DNA of 7,104 nucleotides from Bacteroidales bacterium (GCA_029939445.1 JAOZSY010000140.1:1-7104), one strand, 5' to 3'; shown: positions 1 through 6,994, counted from the stretch's first letter. Made by a program: numbers and translations. The notes: generated by a model not told the origin, from the sequence alone.

Positions 1-76
1 TACATGGCGAATAGATTATACTGATTTTGCAGGGAAGGATTATACTAAATATGGATTTGTTATACTAATTAAATAG
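1..76 (+). CDS. C-terminal end of an unidentified protein (partial)
   Basis: An open frame enters from the left edge with its first complete codon at base 2 and ends at a TAG stop at 74-76. It gives 24 residues, TWRIDYTDFAGKDYTKYGFV followed by ILIK. The other two plus-strand frames hit stops within the first 25 bases, so this is the only forward frame that can be coding. The aromatic and charged composition is like real protein from these bacteria, but 24 residues are too few to name a family. It points the same way as the beta-barrel gene that starts 90 bases later. A random open stretch of this length cannot be excluded. Confidence 0.5.
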   Translation, partial: TWRIDYTDFAGKDYTKYGFVILIK

Positions 77-89
77 AACTAATATGAGC

Positions 90-134
90 CATCCTAGGTT
101 AATTTCAACACACAAACGAATGATTAAAAGGATG
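90..134 (+). other. Weak two-part inverted repeat after the partial gene
   Basis: CATCCT at 90-95 pairs with AGGATG at 129-134. Inside it, TTAAT at 99-103 pairs with ATTAA at 123-127, leaving an unequal internal loop and a 19-base apical loop. TTCCTTT follows. It could be a weak 3' end for the upstream gene or a leader structure of the gene starting at 167. There is no proper U-run and much of the stem is A/T, so chance pairing is possible. I see no convincing Bacteroidota promoter (TTTG, then TAnnTTTG) in 77-166. Confidence 0.25.
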
Positions 135-166
135 TTCCTTTATCACCGATATAATATTTTAAATAT

Positions 167-991
167 ATGAGAATAACACTTTTTATAATAGTAATGCTAT
201 TATTATCATCAAATTCATTCGGCCAAGTTAAGGGTTTACAATTTGGTTTATCTGGCGGATATTCTAAAGGTATTATGAAAAACTCAGTAGAAACATTTAT
301 CAATACAAAATTAGAAGATGATGAATATTTTACTCAGAATCTAAAGTTTAGCCTTGGAGAGAATATAAACTTTGGCGCTAATATTAATTATCTATTTTTT
401 AATAAAATTGGCATAAGCTTATTGTACAAATACAACTTTAACTCTAAAGTCGTATTTAATGAAATCAATGCTATAGCAGGAGTTATTGAAAATAATGAGA
501 GAGAACTCTCAGCCAAGCGTCACTCCATTATACCTACAATAATTATTAATACTGATTTCGAAAAACTTAATAGCTTTTTTCGCATTGGAGCCTCCTTTAA
601 TATTACAAAACAAATTCTTACTGAGACTATTAATGTGGATCCGAATACTACTATTTATATTTGGGATTATACCGGGAAAGGTGGTGTTGGCTTCTATTCT
701 GAATTAGGATTAACATATAATTTTACTAAAAAAATAAGCGGTATTCTTGGGGTTAGTTTTGAGACATATAATTACATTCCTGATTTTTCAGAAATTACAG
801 AAACAATAATAAATGGCCGATCTAACCCTGATAGTGGAAGATTAACTATTGATAGCAAAAAAGAATTCAGCGAATGGATTTCTTATCAATACAGTCAAAA
901 TCCAGATATAAATAATCCTTTACAACTTCCTCAACAAACATTTACTTATAACAATATAGGTTTAAATATTGGCATTATTTATAAACTCTAA
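167..991 (+). CDS. Outer-membrane beta-barrel protein, function unknown
   Basis: A 274-residue protein. Residues 1-19 form a signal peptide: Arg2, a hydrophobic core rich in Ile, Leu and Val, then SNSFG with probable cleavage before Gln20. The mature part alternates short amphipathic strands (for example 65-77, 80-90, 120-129, 136-146 and 174-185) with polar loops. It ends in a strand, NIGLNIGIIYKL (263-274), as expected for a barrel inserted by the BAM machinery. Length and pattern fit the loosely defined PorT/OmpW-like outer-membrane families of Bacteroidota. No enzymatic motif, plug domain or OmpA-type peptidoglycan-binding domain is visible. The ATG at 167 is chosen because it places the signal peptide exactly at the N-terminus. 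The gene converges on the minus-strand operon, with a hairpin in the 78-base gap. A substrate or partner cannot be assigned. Confidence 0.85.
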   Translation: MRITLFIIVMLLLSSNSFGQVKGLQFGLSGGYSKGIMKNSVETFINTKLEDDEYFTQNLKFSLGENINFGANINYLFFNKIGISLLYKYNFNSKVVFNEINAIAGVIENNERELSAKRHSIIPTIIINTDFEKLNSFFRIGASFNITKQILTETINVDPNTTIYIWDYTGKGGVGFYSELGLTYNFTKKISGILGVSFETYNYIPDFSEITETIINGRSNPDSGRLTIDSKKEFSEWISYQYSQNPDINNPLQLPQQTFTYNNIGLNIGIIYKL

Positions 992-1001
992 TTCCATTAA
1001 A

Positions 1002-1034
1002 AGAAAAAGTCACCTACGACAGAGTAGGTGACTT
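1002..1034 (-). terminator. Intrinsic terminator between convergent genes
   Basis: AAGTCACCTAC at 1007-1017 and GTAGGTGACTT at 1024-1034 form a perfect 11-bp stem with a 6-base loop. On the minus strand the stem is followed at once by a U-rich tail (TTTCTTTT, from the A-rich bases 1002-1006 and those just left of them). This makes it a good terminator for the four-gene minus-strand operon, whose last stop codon is at 1070-1072. On the plus strand the hairpin is followed by AGCAAATTAG, with no U-run, so termination of the beta-barrel gene (stop at 989-991) would be less efficient. The hairpin could still define that transcript's 3' end. Confidence 0.85.
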
Positions 1035-1069
1035 AGCAAATTAGGCATTCGCATTAAAACAATTAACAC

Positions 1070-2770
1070 TTATTTTACAAATAATCTTTGCATTGTATGA
1101 TTAGATGAATTCTCAATTTTAATAATATATGTACCTTGAGCAAGTTCGTTAGTATTTAATCTTATTAAATTACTACCTGTATTTAAGTTAGCATATTGTG
1201 TATGTATAAGATGCCCACTTACACTATAAATTTCAAAACTACATCGTGTATTATTCTCAACTTGTATTTCTACATTAAGAATATCTAAAACAGGGTTAGG
1301 GTAAATACTAAGAATACTTTCCATATCTATATTAGAAATAGAAGTAGGTTTAGGCACTATTGTATTTCCCGTAATAATAAAGTCGTTTCCACTACTTATA
1401 GTATTTCCTGCTTCAATTGTTACTGTAATTGGAGTAGCTGTTTTGCCAGGTATTTCTACCCAAATCTTGTAAGTTCCATCAGCTATATTACTAAAAGTAT
1501 AGCTACCACTAGCATCAGTGATTGTTATAGACACAACCTCATTGCTATTATTATCATCCGTCAGAATAATACTTAGATTCTCAACTGAAGATTTACTTCC
1601 TGCACCAACTGTACCACTAATACTACCACTACCAGGAGTTACAGGTACAGCTACTAAGTTAATATCTAAGCCTGTTTGATTACCACTAACTGTAACTTGA
1701 GTTGCTGTAGACCAAAATACGACATCACCATAATAAGTATTTGCATATCCTGATAGTAAATTTGAATCAGCTGCTGCACCAATAATATATGTACCTGCAG
1801 GCACATATTGAAAATAATAACTTCCAGTAGAGTCAATTAACGAAGCTCCTACAATAGTATTATTACTAACATCAAAAAGCCCCGCTACACCGCCAATAAT
1901 AGCATTATTATTGGCATACACAGTTCCACTAAGACTATAAGTATTTATTGTAGAGCCTACATATATCATTTGAGTAATAACATCTGTACACATTGTCCCA
2001 GAATTAGGCGCTGAAATAGAAAGAGTTACATTATAATTTCCTTGCGTAGCATAATTATGCGAAGGATTTTGAGTTGTTGCTGTTGAGCCATCACCAAAGT
2101 CCCATGCCCAAGATGTAGGACTTCCAGTCGAAATATCAAAGAAGTCTACACTGTTAGTAACATTACTATCAGGCACATAATAGAAAGCGGCCATACAGCT
2201 AGGTATATTATTTCCAACATAAATAGTAAAAGAAATACTATCAGTACATAAAGCACTACTTATTACTAGGCTTACACTATAACTGCCATTAGAAGCATAT
2301 GTATGTGTTGGATTTTGCATACTTGATGCAGTACCATCGCCAAAAGACCACGCCCAACTAGTTGGATTACCCGTAGAAAGATCCATGAAATTAATTACTA
2401 ATGGATTCAATGTGTCTGGATTATCAATAAACATTGCTGAACAGCCCGTCGGATTTGAAGTACAAATAGTGAAATTTGCAGTACCCGTATTAGAGGCAAC
2501 ATATACTGATTGAAAGTTTTGTTGACAATCATAAGTATATACCATAAACCCCATTGAACTGCTAGGCACATTTGCAAAAGAATAAGCACCACTGCCAGTA
2601 GTATAGGTAGAAGAAGAATAAGGGTTCATACTATCATTATTCATAATATGAACTTGCTGATTAGCAATAGCAGCACCATTTAGATCTGTAACTGTACCAC
2701 TAATTGTTTGCGCACTTAATCCAAGTGTCGCAATAATTAGAATTGTTAAACTTAGTAATTTTTTAATCAT
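1070..2770 (-). CDS. Secreted PKD-domain protein with T9SS type A sorting domain
   Basis: A 566-residue modular surface or secreted protein with no catalytic motif; a structural or adhesive role is inferred. Residues 1-20 are a signal peptide ending ...GLSA before Gln21. Then come a carboxypeptidase-regulatory-like beta-sandwich (about 22-104, ISGTVTDLNGAAI), PKD domain 1 (about 110-186, WAWSFGDGT at 139-147, HTY at 156-158), PKD domain 2 (about 192-271, WAWDFGDGS at 221-229, HNY at 238-240) and two more regulatory-like sandwiches (about 278-376 and 382-467). The end (about 484-566) is a type A T9SS sorting domain with IYPNPV at 489-494 and a closing strand QRLFVK. The Sec signal should deliver it to the periplasm. 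The sorting domain should then route it through the T9SS, with release or attachment to the surface. It lies 95 bases after its paralog (4605-2866) and is the last gene before the 1007-1034 terminator. The ATG at 2770 gives an intact signal peptide. Confidence 0.9.
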   Translation of the reverse strand: MIKKLLSLTILIIATLGLSAQTISGTVTDLNGAAIANQQVHIMNNDSMNPYSSSTYTTGSGAYSFANVPSSSMGFMVYTYDCQQNFQSVYVASNTGTANFTICTSNPTGCSAMFIDNPDTLNPLVINFMDLSTGNPTSWAWSFGDGTASSMQNPTHTYASNGSYSVSLVISSALCTDSISFTIYVGNNIPSCMAAFYYVPDSNVTNSVDFFDISTGSPTSWAWDFGDGSTATTQNPSHNYATQGNYNVTLSISAPNSGTMCTDVITQMIYVGSTINTYSLSGTVYANNNAIIGGVAGLFDVSNNTIVGASLIDSTGSYYFQYVPAGTYIIGAAADSNLLSGYANTYYGDVVFWSTATQVTVSGNQTGLDINLVAVPVTPGSGSISGTVGAGSKSSVENLSIILTDDNNSNEVVSITITDASGSYTFSNIADGTYKIWVEIPGKTATPITVTIEAGNTISSGNDFIITGNTIVPKPTSISNIDMESILSIYPNPVLDILNVEIQVENNTRCSFEIYSVSGHLIHTQYANLNTGSNLIRLNTNELAQGTYIIKIENSSNHTMQRLFVK

Positions 2771-2865
2771 GACAAAGGTGTTTTAATGATTTATATATTA
2801 ATTATTTTTCTAGAGCCTCTTTTTATAGCTCTATATTAAAGATACTTTTTACAATAAAGGTTGCA
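2771..2865 (-). promoter_or_regulatory. Spacer before the last operon gene: weak hairpin and -7-like box
   Basis: This 95-base gap separates the two PKD genes. On the minus strand it holds TAGAGC (2833-2828) and GCTCTA (2816-2811), a 6-bp stem with an 11-base loop. GAAAAATAATT follows, which is not a true U-run, so at best it is a weak terminator or an RNA-processing hairpin. TATCTTTA (2844-2837) resembles the Bacteroidota -7 box TAnnTTTG, but I find no good TTTG box about 19 bases upstream. The last gene may therefore be transcribed by read-through, from a weak internal promoter, or both. The motifs are too short to decide. Confidence 0.3.
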
Positions 2866-4605
2866 TTACTTCTTTAAAATCTTTTTAGAATAAATCTCAT
2901 AACCATCAGAGAGAGTAATAATATAAAGGCCTGGCTCATTATTATAAAAATCTATATTACAGTTATAATCACCATGCAATACCATCTTTTTAGAGTATAT
3001 ATTTATTCCTAGAGTATTGTAAATATCTATAATAATCTCATTCCCTTGTAGTCCACTAATATACAAGTTTAATTTTTCATTAACAGGATTTGGGTAAACA
3101 TCAAATGTAATTAAGTTCTCATCTCTTCTAATTGATGTAGAGTAAGAATTACTATCAAGCTGTATCTCTATATTACCAACACTAGGTGTATTTGCATTCA
3201 ATAATACTTCTATATCCAAAGTATTAATATTTATAAGCTCTGGACGTATATAGTAAGTCCCATACACTAACGAATCAAAAGAAAAATCTCCAGTACTATT
3301 TGGCTGAATACATCCTATTAAGTTCTTATTATAATTCATTAAATACAATACTTGCTCTGAAACATCAATCCCCATATTATTAATTATTGATCCCGAAATT
3401 TCGCTAGAGCCTTTGCTTATAAAAACATCAGGTACTTTAAGATTAATATATGCAAGCTGCAGGGTTGAGCTAAGCTCCAACACTTCAGCATTCTCCCAAC
3501 TAATTTCCTGGAAATTTGGATTTTGTGATGCCCAAGTATTAAAATATTTTCCATATTCATTAGATGATTGGGGAATAATACACTTAATATAATAGTTGCC
3601 ATAGGCTATATTATCGAAAATGAAATATGTACTTACATTATTTGAATCAGGTATTAATACAGTACTCTCTACTAAAGTAAGGTTACCATTTATTGGATTC
3701 TTTGCATATAAAAAAATTTCTCCAATATCAAGGTAATCACTTCCTGCAAAAACATAACCATAAATGTTTCCCATAGGATAAGGCTGCCCTATCAAAACAA
3801 AATCTGAGTATACGGCAACACAAGTATCTTGGCCAGATACAGTGTATGATGTTAATACTACATTATAATTGCCATTATTAGAATATGTATGAGAGACAAG
3901 ACTTGCCAATGACATTTGAACATTACCATCTCCAAAATCCCAGAAATAATAATCGACAACCCCATTATTAAATGGAACAAAATCTACAGTCATTCCATTA
4001 ACAATACTAGTGAAAGATGTACTACATGTATCCATTACTATAATAGCACAAGCAGTATCAGCACAGTTCATATTTCCTATAATTTGTAAACAAACTGTAT
4101 CTACTGAAGGAGAAGAAAATGTATATGTAAAATCAAGCTGTTGGCTTACTACAATCCCATTTACACTCCATGTATTGGATATATTATTAGTTGATTGATT
4201 AACAAAATGATAGGTATTTGTATTTAGACTATCTACAAAATACATAAATTGTGCTTGGCAAGATGGCGATACTCCATTACAAATCTGAAAATCATAGCCT
4301 ATACCTCCTGGCATATAAGTAAGTAATGTATGCATAGTACTATTGCAATCAATAACCGTTATTGTGGCATTTGCATATTGTGATATAGCTGGGTCAGAAA
4401 TAGAAAATGAATAATCTCCTTGTATATTTGTTTGAACAGAGTCCGTACTCTGAAACATATTTATACTATCGCTAACAGAGATATAAACCCAATGGCTATC
4501 AATAGGCGCATTACTCAAATCTGTAACATTTCCACTTATATTAAGTGTAGCCCCATAAGAAGAGCTTGAAACTATTAACAATAAAATTATTTTAAGTATT
4601 CTCAT
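2866..4605 (-). CDS. Secreted PKD-domain protein with T9SS type A sorting domain (paralog)
   Basis: A 579-residue paralog of the protein at 1070-2770, with the same domain order. Residues 1-19 are a signal peptide (MRILKIILLLIVSSSSYGA). A regulatory-like beta-sandwich follows (about 20-110, ISGNVTDLSNAPI, with Cys87 and Cys109 placed like Cys82 and Cys103 of the paralog). A degenerate PKD-like domain (about 115-191) has lost the FGDG signature. An intact PKD domain (about 193-272) has FWDFGDGN at 221-228 and SHTY at 238-241. Two further beta-sandwiches lie at about 278-391 and 400-485. The T9SS type A sorting domain (about 495-579) has DVYPNPV at 502-508 and ends in KKILKK. It is predicted to be exported by Sec and then the T9SS. 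Its start lies 2 bases after the stop of the anti-sigma gene, which indicates co-transcription and probably translational coupling. No enzymatic residues are visible; its ligand is unknown. Confidence 0.88.
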   Translation of the reverse strand: MRILKIILLLIVSSSSYGATLNISGNVTDLSNAPIDSHWVYISVSDSINMFQSTDSVQTNIQGDYSFSISDPAISQYANATITVIDCNSTMHTLLTYMPGGIGYDFQICNGVSPSCQAQFMYFVDSLNTNTYHFVNQSTNNISNTWSVNGIVVSQQLDFTYTFSSPSVDTVCLQIIGNMNCADTACAIIVMDTCSTSFTSIVNGMTVDFVPFNNGVVDYYFWDFGDGNVQMSLASLVSHTYSNNGNYNVVLTSYTVSGQDTCVAVYSDFVLIGQPYPMGNIYGYVFAGSDYLDIGEIFLYAKNPINGNLTLVESTVLIPDSNNVSTYFIFDNIAYGNYYIKCIIPQSSNEYGKYFNTWASQNPNFQEISWENAEVLELSSTLQLAYINLKVPDVFISKGSSEISGSIINNMGIDVSEQVLYLMNYNKNLIGCIQPNSTGDFSFDSLVYGTYYIRPELININTLDIEVLLNANTPSVGNIEIQLDSNSYSTSIRRDENLITFDVYPNPVNEKLNLYISGLQGNEIIIDIYNTLGINIYSKKMVLHGDYNCNIDFYNNEPGLYIITLSDGYEIYSKKILKK

Positions 4606-4607
4606 AA

Positions 4608-6098
4608 TTATCGTATTGTATATCGTAAACCTAAAGAAAAGCGCATTTGATACATTTTGTGATTTTCTATATATTTTTTATCAATAATTGAATTCAGATT
4701 ATAGTATAATTCAGGTCGCACAAAGATAATATTAGATCGGCTTAATTTATAACCAGCACCTAAACTTAATACTGCATTGAAAATATCCTTCTTAATAAGC
4801 GAATTATTTTCATCCATAGGTATCATTTCTCCATTCTCTGGTTCAAGTACATATGCATTACACTTTACTATATGCGACCATGAAACTCCTGCTGCAAAAT
4901 CAAATACAAATGATTCCATATCAAATTCACGACCAACAAGCAAAGGTATATTTATTACTGAATACTCATTTTTATATTCGTAATTATTTATTACTCTAGC
5001 TGTATCATACTCTGCAACTGAGTTTTGATTTGTTGTTTCCACAACAGATTGCTCATATATCGGGATGGAGTCTATTCCTCCACCTACGTTAGTATTCCAA
5101 CCTGTTATTATTTGAGTATAACTTCTACTAATAAAAGTATAATTATATACTGTTGAATCTACACTTATAGACGATGTATTATAGAAATAATGCTCAGTAT
5201 ATTTATTATAATTTAATCCCAAACGAACAAACCAATTATCCTTATATACATTTATATTTGTTCCAAAATTATAATCTAATGCAGTAGAGTTTTTATTAAA
5301 ATCTTTATCATAGCTATTTGTAGGATCTAGCTTAATCTGTGAATAGTTATACTGCCCACCTAAGAAGAAGTCATAATTATAATGAATAACACTTCTTTTA
5401 GAACCAATAGGTCTTATTGGTTCCATTTCAACATTAACCTTTGTATTATTACTATAGTCATGTTTCAATAATGGAACACTAATTAATTCAGCTTCTTTAT
5501 TATAAACAGGCTTTTTTTCTCTAAAATTAATTCTATTATCTATATTTAAAGATACAAGTTCTGAGGTGCTATTATTCACAGAAGATGTATTATTTTCTCG
5601 TAATACTTCATCAACTATCACTGTCGTTTTAATTAAATTAGCATTCACTGAAGTACTAATTTCTTTTTCTTCATTTCTTACTATAGTATTATTAAATGCT
5701 GTAGTATTACTTTTCTTTAAGTTATTCTGTTTTTCTGATTCTATATTATTATTAATCTGTTTTGTTATAGCTACAATATTTGTTTTTGTTTTATTATCAT
5801 TTTCAGCTTGTTTTTTTTGAGCATTTGTCGTATTATTAGATTCAGTGTTAACTATTAATTCAGTCTCTCTTATATTTACTAAATTATTATCTATTATTTC
5901 ATTAGAATTAACAAAAAGAGTAAGAGCAATAATACTAACAATTGCAATTACAGAACCAATAATAGCAGAGCTCTTAGTAGCATATAAGGCCACTAAGCTA
6001 GTATTAATCCGTATCCACAGTTTTGAGGATGGCTTTTCTGCACTATAGTCATTAAAGGTATCTTTTAATGACTTTTCAAATTCATCAAATTCCTTCAT
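4608..6098 (-). CDS. Candidate anti-sigma factor fused to an outer-membrane beta-barrel
   Basis: A 496-residue protein with three parts. Residues 1-43 are polar with no signal peptide; DEFEKSLKDTFNDYSAEKPSSKLWIRI (5-31) matches the pattern 'F...L...L.D.....P....W..I' seen at the cytoplasmic end of many Bacteroidota sigma-linked membrane proteins. Residues about 44-63 are one strongly hydrophobic helix. Residues about 64-235 are low complexity, rich in Asn, Thr, Lys and Glu. Residues about 238-496 look like a PorT-type barrel: HYNYDFFLGGQYNYS, NWFVRLGLNYNKY, VINIPLLVGREF, FVFDFAAGVSW and a final strand MRFSLGLRYTIR. The first ATG overlaps the sigma gene stop by 14 bases, the typical arrangement of a cognate pair. 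Inferred role: it holds the sigma factor at the inner membrane and senses the envelope through the barrel. This matches the dual membrane-spanning anti-sigma factors (Dma) reported in Bacteroides thetaiotaomicron. Sigma binding is inferred from context, as no zinc-binding anti-sigma motif is present. Confidence 0.75.
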   Translation of the reverse strand: MKEFDEFEKSLKDTFNDYSAEKPSSKLWIRINTSLVALYATKSSAIIGSVIAIVSIIALTLFVNSNEIIDNNLVNIRETELIVNTESNNTTNAQKKQAENDNKTKTNIVAITKQINNNIESEKQNNLKKSNTTAFNNTIVRNEEKEISTSVNANLIKTTVIVDEVLRENNTSSVNNSTSELVSLNIDNRINFREKKPVYNKEAELISVPLLKHDYSNNTKVNVEMEPIRPIGSKRSVIHYNYDFFLGGQYNYSQIKLDPTNSYDKDFNKNSTALDYNFGTNINVYKDNWFVRLGLNYNKYTEHYFYNTSSISVDSTVYNYTFISRSYTQIITGWNTNVGGGIDSIPIYEQSVVETTNQNSVAEYDTARVINNYEYKNEYSVINIPLLVGREFDMESFVFDFAAGVSWSHIVKCNAYVLEPENGEMIPMDENNSLIKKDIFNAVLSLGAGYKLSRSNIIFVRPELYYNLNSIIDKKYIENHKMYQMRFSLGLRYTIR

Positions 6099-6675
6099 AT
6101 TTATTTTCTTTTAATTTATTATCTTTATAATCATTTATACTTTTCTTAAGCTTACTTTTAGCTCTAGAATACTGTGATTTAGAAGTGCCTTCAGAAATAT
6201 TTAATAGTTCTGCTATTTGTTTATGGCTATATTCTTCAAATACGTATAAGTTGAATATTAACCGGTAACCTTCAGGTAACTTTTGAATAAAATCTAAAAT
6301 AGTTTTTGAAGATATCCCTTCGAAGCTAACATCATCCAAAGAGGCTAAATCACTTTTATAATCAAGCTCATATTTTTCGTGTCGTTTAAATGAGATACTT
6401 CTATTTCTTAAGAATTGCAAGGCTTCATTCCTAACAATTTTTTTCATCCAACCTACAAAAGAGCCCCTTCCTGCTTGGTCAATTTTGGTGTAAATTTTAA
6501 TAAATCCCTCATGCAAAACATCTTCTGCTTCAGATTTATTTTTTGTATAGCGCAGGCATATACCAAGCAACATAGGAGCATATATTTTATACACCTTTGA
6601 TCTTGCTTTATAACTCCCATTTTTACAAGCCTTTAATAGCTTCTCTGACTCATTAGTGGTCAACATTCCCTGCAT
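6085..6675 (-). CDS. RNA polymerase ECF-family (sigma-70) sigma factor
   Basis: A 196-residue sigma factor of the usual ECF size. Region 2 spans about 25-92. Core-polymerase binding and -10 recognition are represented by LRYTKNKSEAEDVLHEGFIK (41-60) and GSFVGWMKKIVRNEALQFLR (71-90). A variable acidic linker covers about 93-128. Region 4 spans about 128-180, with LPEGYRLIFNLYVFEEYSHK (133-152) and the helix-turn-helix QIAELLNISEGTSKSQYSRAKSKLKK (153-178). It should redirect RNA polymerase to a small regulon and is probably held inactive by the membrane protein encoded next, whose start overlaps this gene's stop by 14 bases. The start could be Met1 (6673-6675) or Met4 (6664-6666); neither has a clear ribosome binding site, and both keep all of region 2. 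It is the first gene after the ribosomal RNA terminator. Its target promoters cannot be read from the window. Confidence 0.95.
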   Translation of the reverse strand: MQGMLTTNESEKLLKACKNGSYKARSKVYKIYAPMLLGICLRYTKNKSEAEDVLHEGFIKIYTKIDQAGRGSFVGWMKKIVRNEALQFLRNRSISFKRHEKYELDYKSDLASLDDVSFEGISSKTILDFIQKLPEGYRLIFNLYVFEEYSHKQIAELLNISEGTSKSQYSRAKSKLKKSINDYKDNKLKENKYEGI

Positions 6676-6691
6676 CTACGTATATGATGCA

Positions 6692-6719
6692 CTAAGATAT
6701 AAATAGTTGCACCGACAAA
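6692..6719 (-). promoter_or_regulatory. Possible promoter of the sigma-factor operon
   Basis: The operon's promoter must lie in the 68 bases between the rRNA terminator tail (6744) and the sigma start codon (6675), unless there is read-through. The best match to the Bacteroidota housekeeping promoter is TTTG at 6719-6716 and TATCTTAG at 6699-6692 (consensus TTTG, then TAnnTTTG). The 16-base spacing is shorter than the usual 19 or so, and the -7 box is imperfect. An alternative is a promoter recognised by the ECF sigma factor itself, which I cannot identify without other members of its regulon. Confidence 0.28.
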
Positions 6720-6720
6720 C

Positions 6721-6739
6721 ACTTTTTTATTAAAAAAGT
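6721..6739. repeat. Perfect AT-rich inverted repeat upstream of the sigma gene
   Basis: ACTTTTTT at 6721-6728 and AAAAAAGT at 6732-6739 form an 8-bp palindrome around ATT. It sits between the rRNA terminator and the putative promoter of the sigma operon. It could be a back-up terminator, an A-tract upstream element or a protein-binding site. The low sequence complexity means chance is also plausible. Confidence 0.4.
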
Positions 6740-6743
6740 TCAT

Positions 6744-6777
6744 AAAAAAAGCCCCACCCTGTTTCCAGAATGAGGCT
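6744..6777 (-). terminator. Intrinsic terminator of the ribosomal RNA operon
   Basis: Read on the minus strand, AGCCTCATTCTG (6777-6766) and CAGGGTGGGGCT (6761-6750) make an uninterrupted 12-bp stem, counting G-U pairs, capped by a GAAA tetraloop (6765-6762). Seven U residues follow (6750-6744). It lies 10 bases after the predicted 3' end of 5S rRNA and ends the rRNA transcript before the sigma gene. Confidence 0.95.
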
Positions 6778-6787
6778 ATATGTCTGT

Positions 6788-6892
<105 letters not shown>

Positions 6893-6904
6893 TTTAAATC
6901 TTTA

Positions 6905-6926
6905 ATTTATCTTTATTATGATAAAT
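6905..6926 (-). repeat. Short inverted repeat in the 23S-5S spacer
   Basis: ATTTATC at 6905-6911 and GATAAAT at 6920-6926 form a 7-bp stem with an 8-base loop, 13 bases upstream of 5S. It may be a local processing hairpin in the rRNA precursor. The spacer is A/T rich and otherwise shows nothing recognisable, so this is a weak call. Confidence 0.3.
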
Positions 6927-6994
6927 CATGACAAAATTAACAAGAGTAAAAAAATTCGTAAGATATATAATCCAAATACGTAAAAACTTTATAA

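Noticed and set aside
1007..1034. Hairpin considered as a transposon end or attachment site
   Set aside because: It is a compact stem-loop with a U-rich tail exactly between convergent genes, which fits a terminator. No flanking duplication or recombinase gene is present.
2095..2360. Similar DNA blocks about 245 bases apart, considered as a mobile or CRISPR-type repeat
   Set aside because: They encode the matching SWAWxFGDG cores of the two PKD domains, so the similarity is explained by domain duplication.
2407..2592. Minus-strand open frame of 61 codons inside the 1070-2770 gene
   Set aside because: It is out of frame with a gene that has clear domains throughout; no protein feature supports it. 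The similar frame at 3417-3602 is rejected for the same reason.
4010..4198. Plus-strand open frame of 62 codons
   Set aside because: It is a shadow of the well-supported PKD gene on the other strand and has no recognisable domain.
5566..5820. Plus-strand open frame of 84 codons with very hydrophobic sequence
   Set aside because: It lies antisense to the Asn/Lys/Glu-rich linker of the anti-sigma gene. Complementing AAT, AAA and GAA codons gives Ile, Phe and Leu-like codons, so the apparent membrane protein is an artefact.
5845..6048. Plus-strand open frame of 67 codons
   Set aside because: It is antisense to the membrane helix and linker start of the anti-sigma gene, with no leader, neighbour or family signal of its own.
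6893..6994. Search for a tRNA gene in the 23S-5S spacer
   Set aside because: The spacer is A/T rich and has no T-loop GTTCGA-type motif or acceptor stem.
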